Assembly: GCA_036936605.1 (NCBI GenBank)
Contig: JAUPFV010000005.1
Location: 149,731,195 to 149,795,194 of the forward strand
Length of the DNA: 64,000 bases
Direction of reading: 5' to 3'
Source: Limnanthes douglasii subsp. nivea
Lineage: Eukaryota > Streptophyta > Magnoliopsida > Brassicales > Limnanthaceae
This document shows, one piece after another, positions 1-8,665 of this stretch. How positions within the stretch are numbered: the stretch's first letter is position 1; every line of letters starts with the position of its first letter. The position numbers were made by a program, and so were the translations under genes. The notes under the pieces were generated by a model. That model did no database searches and was not told the origin of the DNA. It was given only the letters and a program-made list of their open reading frames with translations.

Positions 1-321
1 GTTTTTCACGTTAACACCCAAGCAGCTAGTACTAGTTAAAGTTTTAGCATTAGATGGGGAAAATAGGGCTTCAGCAACCATATTATAAATACAGAGGGCT
101 CAATTAGTTTTATCTCAAATGTTTTTATCCAAAAAACCTGTAATCAATCCACAGCGATCACTTATCTAAATAATATTAAATTTCACCAAGGCAGGGATTC
201 ATGAGGACAAAATGTATTGTTAGTTTCACAGCCAACACTAACATGAAGAGTCCAGAACAATGCAAAAAAGAAACACATATTTGCTAAAAGTTAGAACAGG
301 AAATAACATAAATAGGCTAAC

Positions 322-1655
322 CTTTGAATTCTCCTCTTTGACCCATCTCCTGAAGTGAATACACGAAATCAACAATCCTTTTCTGCTCCGCAGCACTGAA
401 CACGGCCGTATGCAGCTCGAGTCCTTCAACAATGTTAACTAACTTCCCTTTAACTCTCTCAAAGCAAATAAAGTCTTTCTTCCTTTGAACATTCGTGAAG
501 CGAATATACTCCCTCTGCTCCCTAGTTAGCTTCGGCCTTCCGAAGCCCTTTGATTCAGAATTCTCATTTTCCTCATCAAATTCATCTTCCTGCGCCATAT
601 CTGCCCACGACATTCTTTCGTTCGATTTAGATTCAACTACAAATCTATTCTTAGGACTTTCTGGTACAATTTCTGATATCCCCTCTTCTAATTCCCAACC
701 TTTTAAGGAACCGGTGTCTGCATCTTCTCCTTCTTTACAGCTTCCCAAAAAATGTGTGTGGCCATCTTTCCGGCTGAGGGTATAGTTCACATCCAAGTTA
801 TCTTCACAGCTCGTAAAGGCATCTTTTGATGCTGAATTTCTTGTGATTGATAAAGACGAAACTGCATTCTCCAGCGAACTTACAGCTTCGGGAGTTCCAT
901 CAGGCTCTGTAATTAGAAAATTAATAAAGAACATAAGGCAAAGTACTTAACAGAAGGTATTGACAAGGGAAACATATGCAGCAGAAAGGGGCATATGATC
1001 CTGTTTAGAATAAAAGCCTATACAAACTAGAAACTATGGACTTAAAGTAGAAAGATTACAGAAACAAGGCAAAATCGATGGATAATTACTTCGACTACGA
1101 TCTTTACAACAAATAAATTACCTTTTAGCCGCTAAAGTTAAAACCCTAGATTTATGGTTTATCTTAACCAGCAAGTCATTAAAGGTATACAATACATAAA
1201 GACTAGTTAGAAGAAAGCCTGCCCATCCAAATTACTCAATTTTCATTCCGTACAAACATTGATCAGCAAAGAAACCCTTACATAAACACTAGTTAGAAGA
1301 AACCCTTGGCCCATCCAAATCAATTACTCAGTTTTCATTAGATACAAACGTTGATCAGCAAAGAAACTCTTCACCCATCTGAACCAATTACTTAATTTTT
1401 CCATAGCCAAAGTAAGAACTTTACTAAGAAAGAGGGAAATACTTTTGTGAAATTGAGAAAGAATGAAAAAAACAGAATACCTGGATCTAGAGAGTGAATC
1501 CGATCGGTGAGGTTCCTAATACAGCCTTGACAAAGATCTCTAGAGAGAAAAGGAAGCCATGTCGTGAAAAATTCTTTGGCGATCTTGAGTTCAGACTGTT
1601 GGTACCTGAGTAGGAATGAATCGTCGTCGGTTTCCGGTCGACGGAGGTTTTTCAT
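322..1655 (-). CDS. ALKBH9B: ALKBH9-type RNA N6-methyladenosine demethylase, N-terminal exons (partial)
   Basis: This is the start of a plant ALKBH9-type 2-oxoglutarate/Fe(II) dioxygenase; the family removes the methyl group from N6-methyladenosine in RNA. Two exons are visible on the minus strand: exon 1 from 1655 to 1481 (donor GT at 1480-1479) and exon 2 from 906 to 322 (acceptor AG at 908-907, donor GT at 321-320). Both junctions are in phase 1, so the frame is kept. Exon 2 has the family signature: an acidic MSWADMAQEDEFDEEN stretch, then KLTREQREYIRF, RKKDFICFERVKGKLVNI and a segment ending AEQKRIVDFVYSLQEMG. The catalytic jelly-roll with its iron-binding His-x-Asp...His lies further C-terminal and must be left of base 1, so activity cannot be judged here. 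The start at 1655 opens exon 1 about 100 bases below a TATA box. No stop or frameshift interrupts the two exons. Family assignment is firm; which ALKBH9 paralogue it is remains uncertain. Confidence 0.82.
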
Positions 1656-1770
1656 GGTCAGAAAATTTAGAGTGAAAACTTGTCAAAATTGGCTATTTGC
1701 AAGAGAGACTATTTCGAAAGTTTTGGGAGACAATTTAGAAAATTGAATAACCGAGGTTTGAACTTTTAGG

Positions 1771-1780
1771 TCTTTATATA
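1771..1780 (-). promoter_or_regulatory. TATA box of the ALKBH9-like gene
   Basis: The minus strand reads TATATAAAGA here, about 115 bases upstream of the start codon at 1655. Transcription would begin near 1740-1750, giving a 5' leader of about 90 bases. Base 1952, where the MULE target duplication begins, is only about 170 bases further upstream. Confidence 0.6.
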
Positions 1781-1951
1781 GGAAAACTTTGGGTAGATTA
1801 GGAAAACAATAACAGGAAACAAAAATAAACAGGAAACATATGACTGTACTAAAAAAATAGTTACTGTTTAAAATCTATCTCCAATTATATTAGTAAACCA
1901 ACAATTTTAACATATTTTTTATTTTAAAATACTTTTTATACAAATGTTATA

Positions 1952-1960
1952 ATTCTTTTA
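1952..1960. repeat. Target-site duplication, left copy, of MULE-1
   Basis: The 9 bases ATTCTTTTA recur exactly at 12148-12156, flanking an element whose ends are inverted repeats. MULEs typically make 9-bp target duplications. Confidence 0.88.
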
Positions 1961-2082
1961 GAGAAAAGTACCTGAAAATACCCACTCAACTATCTTATTA
2001 CCCGGCGGCACCCGCTTTTAACATAGTGTTACTTAATACCCAGACTAATAAATTGGACAAAAATACCCTTCCACTATATATA
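1961..2082 (+). repeat. MULE-1 left terminal inverted repeat
   Basis: It pairs with 12000-12147. The outer 32 bases match best (both contain TACCCACTCAACTA), then GTTACTTAATACCCA recurs on both sides, and both arms end at a TATA box near CCACTATATA. The inner part is diverged, so the inner limit is approximate. Confidence 0.75.
2075..2082 (+). promoter_or_regulatory. TATA box in left TIR, for the Ulp1-like gene
   Basis: TATATATA on the plus strand at the inner edge of the left TIR, at the same relative place as the TATA box in the right TIR. A leader would start near 2110 and run to a possible donor (AACAG then GTATGC) at 2367/2368, with the coding exon opening at 2884. The region to about 2420 lacks the TTCGCA motif, as expected of an untranslated exon. 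Confidence 0.5.
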
Positions 2083-2367
2083 CCCATTTTTCAATTCCAT
2101 CCCACTTTTTCGACCCTCCTATCACCCTAAACAAACGCAAAATTCTAATTTTAGAAACCACCAGAAAACAAACCGTTCGACTTCGTGATACTCTCTCTCT
2201 CTCTCAAACCCAGAAACCCTACAGCTTCTCACCTTCGTCACTATCGCACCGGTCAGCCTCTTTTACTCAGACAGTCACTAACACCTTCAAATCTCATTCG
2301 ACAAAGTTGTCGTGAAGTCGTCTCTGAAAACTTCTATCTCGTTCTCCGACCGGTGAAATTTAACAGG

Positions 2368-2883
2368 TATGCATTATGGTGGAAAGCGTACTTCTTTTTG
2401 CGTTTTTTTCGAATCTGAACCACTGTTTTCTCTTAATTCACGATAGGGATTGCTTTTGGTACTATAATGAAGTACCTACTGACGATAGTTGCTCAGTTTA
2501 TGGGTTTATAGTCGAAGCCAGGGTATAATTTTAGTTGCATGTAATACTGATACTCTCCTGAGAAATATTATGTATGTTAGATCTGCATTAGGTAGTTCAT
2601 TGTTGATTTTGGTGTTTGTTGCATAATTCCCAGATCCCTGCAACGTGCATGTAAAAAGTGTAACAGTTCGCATCCTGATCACCCACAATGCAAGCAATTC
2701 GCAGCTCGATTGTATAGTTATACTTATTTACAAACAGTTCGCAGCTTGAGATACATAATTCGCATCCTGTCAGAACGTATTTCGCAGCTTCTCTGTTAAG
2801 CCAGTATTTATATGTATGCGATTCGCAGCTTGTGATGCGAATTATTTGTGACATTCCAACTGATTTGTGTTTGTGCATAAAGC
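2368..2883 (+). other. Probable 5'-UTR intron and leader of the Ulp1-like gene, with TTCGCA motifs
   Basis: No coding sequence is seen. A plausible donor is at 2368 and the first coding ATG is at 2884. From 2665 to 2845 there are six TTCGCA cores; the last is paired with a TGCGAA at 2836. The intron end just before the ATG is not clear. Confidence 0.4.
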
Positions 2884-5800
2884 ATGACAACAAAACCCAG
2901 CTACTACAGATCAGGGTTGGTGAGCCTTCTGAAGCTACTGAAAGGCATGGGTATTACAAGGGCCCACATTGAAGCGTGTAGAAACACACCCTTCTACACG
3001 CTTCTGAAAACGGCGTTCGAAATCCGTAATGAGGAAGAGCTGCCTAGGAAAAAATTTTACTCAATCATTCAGTATATCCTCGAGAAATTCTCTCTGGAAA
3101 GAGACGCCTTTAAGATTGGCAACAAGTATGTAAAGCTAACTACAAACGATATCAAGATCATATTCGGGCTGAGGCATGGCACCGAGAAAATGGAGTTAAC
3201 AAAAACCGGCGCTTTTCACAACAAGTATGAAGCCGGCGAGGAGGACGAATCAAGGATGATGAAGAAATACTTCATGTCAAAAACTGGCAGGAAAGCATCA
3301 GCTAGTAATACCAAAACAATAACAAATGCCATCATAAAGGTACGTCTAAAATGGACTTCATCTTTATAAAGCAAGATTCTGTACATTTCTAACTTAGAAT
3401 GTTGTCATTGGTTTTACAGGAGGGTATACAGAAGGCCATAAACGAAGGAGGGGAACATGAATTGGAAGACGTGGCGAGGCTGCTGATACTGTTTTTGTGC
3501 TCCACGCTATTCTACTCCGTATCTGGAGATATCTTGGGCTGGAGCACGGTTTATTACGTTGAAGACCTCAACAGAATAAACAATTACGACTGGGCTGGAT
3601 CGATTCTGTTCAAGCTTCGACAGTCTATCAGGAGTTGCTTAGCAGTAGAAAGAGCCGATAAAATCGTCGGCTGCGTCGCCCTTGTAGTTGTAAGATTGAT
3701 CTATTCAATATCACAATTAGTTATGTACATAGCACCGTGTTGATAAAACTTGTCCCCATGCAGCCTTTCATCATGGAGCACACAACAATCGGCCACGAGG
3801 TAGCGAAGCCAACCTCGATACCAAGGTTCTTCAAATAGTTGGGGTTAGAGTGCCACGCATCGACCATGGGCTATCTTATTAAAACACCCTACCTGGATGC
3901 TGACGAGGTATAAGCTCAATATATGTATTGAACTTGGGGTGCATACAGTTCGCAGCCTATGATGCGAACTGCTTATAAAAATATCTCAAACATTTCGCAG
4001 CCTGATATGAATTTTACTTCGCAGCTTCATGTTCAGCACAGTTCGCATCATATGTTTAATACTTAGTTCGCATCATATGGTTTACACTTAGTTCGCATCA
4101 TACTGACCCATAATCATTTCGCAGCTTAACATGCGAAATGTGATTTAAAACCACACAGTTCGCATCATATGATGCGAACTGATTATAAAAAACAATTTGT
4201 TTGTCTACACCCTCATTCTTTCGAAACAATTAATTTACTTACATGTGCATCTGTTGGTAGGTTTTAGAAGGTCCATTACAGCTTACCGAGGCTGAAATTG
4301 AAGCTTTCGGAGAAAGAGAAGATGATGAACATGGTGAAGATGCAGAAGTAACGGTACCTCCTTCACTGGAAGAAAGACCTAGGAAGAGGTCGAAAATCAC
4401 AGCATCAAAACCAAAAAAAAGGAGACCAGCATCACAGAATGTAACAAATAAGGTGATGTCTCCCACACTCGAACACCCAACACCACCCGAGCCATCGATT
4501 CCACCACCAAGACTCCCAAAGAAAACAATTCCACCACAACCCAAAGGCAAATCCAGGCAAGAGCCCTCCGACACCGACACAACCAGTATGAGTGAAACAA
4601 TCGGTGATTATTTATTCAAACGCAGAAGCGACGCTGATCCCGATATTGCTGCTCAATCAAAGCGTTTGAAGACGTACGCCGACAAGAACAAGTACGAGCG
4701 AAAAATAGAAAAACAGGCCAGAGAAGTAAGTATGCCTTGAACCTTAAATAATCACTACAATCAGCACTTAATATGTTTATAAAAAAGTTTGCTATCATTT
4801 TTGCAGCTGAAAGAATTGAAACGCAAGATAGCAGATCTCGAAGCACAACAACTCCACAATGCTATCTCTCTGCCAATCTGCCGTACTGAAAGCCCAATAA
4901 AGCAGATACCAGCAGCACTTCCAGAGGGACAAAAATCAACTGATCAGCAAGCATCCGAGTCTAATGCTGATCAGCAAACATTCCTTCCTGGAGTACTGCC
5001 GGAAGAAAGGGATGATGATGCCCACAATTCACCCATCATGGAGACACATACAGAGAAGGTAAATAATGTAAGTAGACCATATGATGTTATTAAACAAATA
5101 TCAGGACTATTGTGCAGTGATGGCCAACCGTTTCGCAGCTTAAGATGCGAATTATGTAATAAACTGGTGGTCTGGTTATTACACATATATATCAGGTCAG
5201 GGTGCGAAATATGTACTAAACTGGGGGAATTTATAACATAGATATCAGGTCAGGATGCGAACTATGTAATAAACTGGGGGACTGTATAACATATATATCA
5301 GATCAGGATGCGAAATAGGTAATAACGGAGTGAATGTATAACATAGATATCAGGTCAGGATGCGAAATATGATTACACGATGATTAACATATGCTTTTGT
5401 ATGAAATAGGAGACCGAAAGACAACAACAACACCAGCAGAAACAGCAACACCAGCAGCAACAACAACACCCCCAACAACAAGGAGAACAGGAACAACAGC
5501 ACCAACAAGAAGAACACCGCCAGAAACAACAAGAAGAACAACAAAATGAAGAGCAACAACAAGAAGAACACCCCCAGCAACAACAAGAAGAACAACAACT
5601 CGAAGAACACCAGACGCCACAGCTTCAACTCGAAGAACACCAGACGCCACAGGTTCAACACGAGGACCGGCAACAAGAGCAACAACAAGGACAAGAAGAA
5701 CAACAACAGCAGCAACAGATAGCCTTGGCGAAGAGAGAAAGGCTAACTCAAGAGGTAGCACCTCAAGAGTCAGAACCTGTCCATCCCGGTGAGAAGACAG

Positions 5801-7251
5801 AACTACTCAGCCAGGAAGGACAATCCTTAGAAGACAAAACCAATTCTTCGGTGGAACCTCAAAGACCAACGGTGCTGTCAGCAAAGTCTGAATTGCTAAG
5901 CCAGCGTCAAACTGTAGGCCCGGTAACAAATCAACTGCCAGCTCCAGAGTCCCACGATAACACAGTAGGTTTACCTGATGCTTTTGTTGATGGTATTAGT
6001 ACTCAAGTTTCACAGACATTTTTAAATGAAATTGATAATGTATATTACGATTCTATAATACAACGGTCTCTGGAGAACATGTCGCAGGATGACATTAATG
6101 ATTTCTGCCGACACGATCCAGCCTCTATGCCGAACAAGTCAACGGCAGTGGTTGTCGCTGACCGTGCGGTAAGGCCTACTTACAATGATTTCGCATCATA
6201 ACACACTACCTTGTGGCAAATGCTGAAATATGTATTACAAACAAAAATCAGGGTATGATGCGAACTGTTCAGTGGAACCTCGAATAGTTCGCACCCTACC
6301 CTGATATATAATAATAAATGTATTTAACTGCTACCTTACAGTTCGCAGCCTAAGCTGCGAACTGCTTAGACTCGTTGCACTTATAATCACTGACGCCCTC
6401 TACTTTTGATTTTTGATTCATAATAAGCTCGAGACAGTTAATGAGATAGAGGAGCCAAGTTTTGCGCTACTGACACAAACGCAGCCTCAAGTGGCAGAGG
6501 AAGAAGAAGAGTTCGTAATAACAATGCGGGAACCGCCAGTAGTAGAATACAGCGATTGGCCAAAGAAAACCAAAGTAACTGAGCGTATCGATCTGGCACA
6601 ATACCACAAAATACAGCTGGTGAAAGCCTACGAGAGCGACACCCCTGATCCAGTGGTATGGCAGTTACCGGAGTCCAAGTTTACGTACGGAATCAGGCTG
6701 CAAGCGAGTGACCTCATGGCACTACCTTTAGAACAGGAGCTGGACGTAAAGGTATCCAATTGTCAACCAACTTTATTTTCAATGTTTCAAATATGTATTC
6801 TATATTTAACATAAATCTACAACTCCTTTGTTAGCTTATCGATGCTTGGATTCGAAAGATGCTTGAAGATGCAGACTACAAAGTTCCATGCACTCAAGCT
6901 ATTGGAGAGCATCACGACGCCATACTGATTTCTGGCATGACTGCGGTAAGTTTAGCTCACGTAAATAGACCAAAGTTCTCAGAAATGTTATCACTTTAAT
7001 ATACTCTTGCTTGGATGCAGCATCAAATGAAATCAGGGTGGCAAGTGGAAAATCTGGTGGACATGGCTTTTAGGAAGGCGCGCAAAAATTCCAACATCAT
7101 CATGGTTACAGTGTGCACCGAGTCGAAGGACAATACAAACCACTGGACGTTGCTCGTCATCGACATTGACGGAAGAACAATTTCAAACTACAACTCGCTT
7201 CTGCCTAAGCTTCATGCCATAGACACCACCACAAGAACACCTGCACTACTA
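2884..7251 (+). CDS. MULE-borne DUF1985/Ulp1-like gene, nine exons, one internal stop
   Basis: A transposon passenger gene of the DUF1985 plus Ulp1-like peptidase type. I read exons 2884-3339, 3420-3689, 3764-3907, 4261-4725, 4807-5058, 5410-6168, 6428-6751, 6835-6945 and 7021-7251. All are multiples of three with phase-0 introns and GT-AG borders, about 1004 codons. Exons 1-3 hold the DUF1985-like part (YVKLTTNDIKIIFGL). Exon 4 is basic and proline-rich, with KPKKRR as a likely nuclear signal; exon 5 starts as a short coiled coil; exon 6 opens with about 100 Gln/Glu/His-rich residues. Exons 8-9 hold the Ulp1-like end with NHWTLLVIDIDGR, where the His fits the C48 catalytic His. The expected Asp of the following DS motif is Asn (YNSL), and no catalytic Cys box follows. 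TAG at 3836-3838 interrupts exon 3, probably a former TGG. An active SUMO protease is unlikely. The acceptor of exon 7 (AAG) is the weakest call. Confidence 0.72.
3946..4181. repeat. Cluster of 26-bp palindromes in intron 3
   Basis: Three units of exactly 26 bases lie here. 3946-3971 has arms CAGTTCGCA and TGCGAACTG around an 8-base loop. 4115-4140 has arms CATTTCGCA and TGCGAAATG around an 8-base loop. 4156-4181 is a perfect palindrome with half-site CAGTTCGCATCAT. Half-units (TTCGCAGCC, TTCGCATCA) lie between them. The intron is 353 bases, against 74-83 bases for introns 1, 2, 7 and 8, which hold no copy. Confidence 0.85.
5138..5372 (+). repeat. 53-bp tandem repeat in intron 5 carrying the TGCGAA half-motif
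   Basis: About four copies, with the phrase ATCAGGTCAGG starting at 5191, 5244, 5297 (one mismatch) and 5349. Each is followed by a TGCGAA half-site, then a stretch like ATGTAATAAACTGGGGG. The first partial copy begins near 5138 with a complete TTCGCA...TGCGAA pair. Confidence 0.8.
5410..5724 (+). repeat. CAA/CAG/GAA repeat coding a Gln/Glu/His-rich tract
   Basis: In the reading frame of exon 6 this stretch codes about 105 residues that are nearly all Gln, Glu and His, with a duplicated block (LEEHQTPQ, twice) near 5610-5655. It directly follows the acceptor at 5409. Both sense and antisense frames stay open because of the biased composition; only the plus frame is joined in phase to neighbouring exons. 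Confidence 0.8.
6169..6427 (+). repeat. Intron 6 with 26-bp palindrome at 6339-6364
   Basis: The unit at 6339-6364 has 11-base arms CAGTTCGCAGC and GCTGCGAACTG around CTAA. Half-sites lie at about 6190, 6256 and 6284. The intron otherwise shows nothing. Confidence 0.75.
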
Positions 7252-7563
7252 GTAAATATTCCAAACTATACACTTAAAGCTGAACAAATTTTAAGCATGC
7301 ATGCTGCGAAATTAGATCTGGTATGCTGCGAATTACTGAGTAATCAGGATGTGTTTTCGCAGCCTGTCCATAACGTAATTCGCAGCCTATCTATGTTGGA
7401 CACAATTCGCAGCTTGTTCACAACTCAATTCGCAGCCTATCAAGGCTGTCATACAATTCGCAACCTAAGATGCAAATTGTGTATGATTTATTGTCATATA
7501 ATTCGCAGTCTGAGGATGCGAATTGTATGTCACCAACTGTTTTTGTTTTTGTGCATGCGACGT
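7252..7563 (+). repeat. TTCGCA motif cluster where the Ulp1 C-terminus would be expected
   Basis: About eight TTCGCA or TGCGAA cores lie within about 220 bases, including a 26-base unit at 7454-7479 (CAATTCGCA, 8-base loop, TGCAAATTG with one mismatch). No reading frame here shows the Cys-containing end of a C48 peptidase. The cluster may be an intron leading to a last exon near 7564-7721, or may have replaced the original 3' end. Confidence 0.6.
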
Positions 7564-7721
7564 TGATGGACGTTGATGTTGAAGCTGAGGATAAAGAAGA
7601 ACATGCGAAAGATGTTGAAGCTGAGGATAAAGAAGAGAAAGAGAAAGAGAAGGAGAAAGAGAAAGAGAAAGAGAAGGAGAAAGAGGAAACAGTTGGTGAT
7701 GAATCATCTACCAACTGCTAG
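7564..7721 (+). CDS. Possible last exon: acidic then Lys/Glu-repeat tail
   Basis: An open frame gives an acidic stretch (DVEAEDKEEHAKDVEAEDKE) followed by about seven KE repeats and the end DESSTNC, then TAG at 7719-7721. The DNA is a GA-rich microsatellite (7635-7690). It could be the C-terminal exon of the Ulp1-like gene, but no clear acceptor precedes it and no known domain is present, so this is tentative. Confidence 0.3.
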
Positions 7722-7916
7722 AGTTGGTTTTTGTTTTTTGTTTTTTTTGAAATGCAACTAACTAGCAACAGCAGCTTGTAGTGATATGTGTAAACAGTTG
7801 TTAGTTTCTGGATATATTTTGTAATCCTCCTTTTTGAAATCCAACTTGTAATCCTCCTTTTTGTAATCCAAATATATTTTGTACATCATTCGCATCTTAA
7901 CCTGCTATGTTACTCA

Positions 7917-8422
7917 TTTTCAACCGTACTGAATATCCTGGTATTTTATTAAATGACAATTCGCAGCTTATCACATGACAAATATCAGGACAACTAACTG
8001 AACCATGATTCGCATCACAACTCTGGCCCTAATTCGCAGCCTATCATGCGAAACGTACAATATGATAAATGTTTGATGTGATTTTACCAATGATTCGCAT
8101 CCTGTTAAAATTTCACATAATTGAACATAATTCGCATGTAATCCTGATAGATGTTTGTAATCCGACTTGTAATCCTCCTTTTCAACCTTACTGAATATCC
8201 TGGTATTTTATTAAATGACAATTCGCAGCTTATTACATGACAAATATCAGGACTCCTAACTGAACCATGATTCGCATCACAACTCTGGCCCTAATTCGCA
8301 GCCTATTATGCGAAACGTATAATATGATAAATGTTTGATATGATTTTACAAATGATTCGCACCCTGTTAAACTTTCACATAATTGTACATAATTCGCATG
8401 TAATCCTGATAGATGTTTGTAA
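7917..8422 (+). repeat. Direct duplication of 244 bp (7917-8160 and 8179-8422)
   Basis: Two copies 262 bases apart, differing at only about a dozen sites, in the spacer between the two convergent genes. Each begins TTTTCAACC and ends GATAGATGTTTGTAA, and each carries six TTCGCA-type cores, including one TTCGCAGCCTA pairing with ATGCGAA. The duplication is younger than the motif's spread. Confidence 0.88.
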
Positions 8423-8665
8423 CAAATATGTATGCATATTGTACATAATTCGCAGCACATGATGCGAAATGTTCACAACTCCAATAGTAGCAAAAACAAA
8501 AAACACAGGAATGTACAAATTTCTAGTTTTCTGTACAGAACAATAACTATGCTACACAAATAAATGTCCTTAAACTGGAACATCACAAGTCCTCCGGTTA
8601 TGGCCTGATTTCGAACATCGGCCACACCTTAACTTCTTGGTTGAGATTTCTCCTCTAGAAGGGAT

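Noticed and set aside
495..785. 96-codon plus frame in the ALKBH9-like exon
   Set aside because: Antisense shadow of exon 2, whose minus-strand product is recognised.
2185..2418. 77-codon plus frame after the left TIR
   Set aside because: It lies where an untranslated leader is expected and contains a likely splice donor at 2367/2368; no similarity recognised.
3946..4181. Regularly sized palindromes suggesting a CRISPR-like array
   Set aside because: Spacing is irregular, units vary, the host is a plant and the repeats are dispersed over 9 kb in introns; no cas genes.
5350..5761. Two long hydrophobic minus-strand open frames (Leu/Val-rich)
   Set aside because: They are the antisense of the Gln/Glu-rich exon; the plus frame joins its neighbours in phase, and the minus frames match nothing.
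7418..7714. Ser/Phe-repeat minus-strand frames
   Set aside because: Reverse of the GA-rich microsatellite coding the KE tail.
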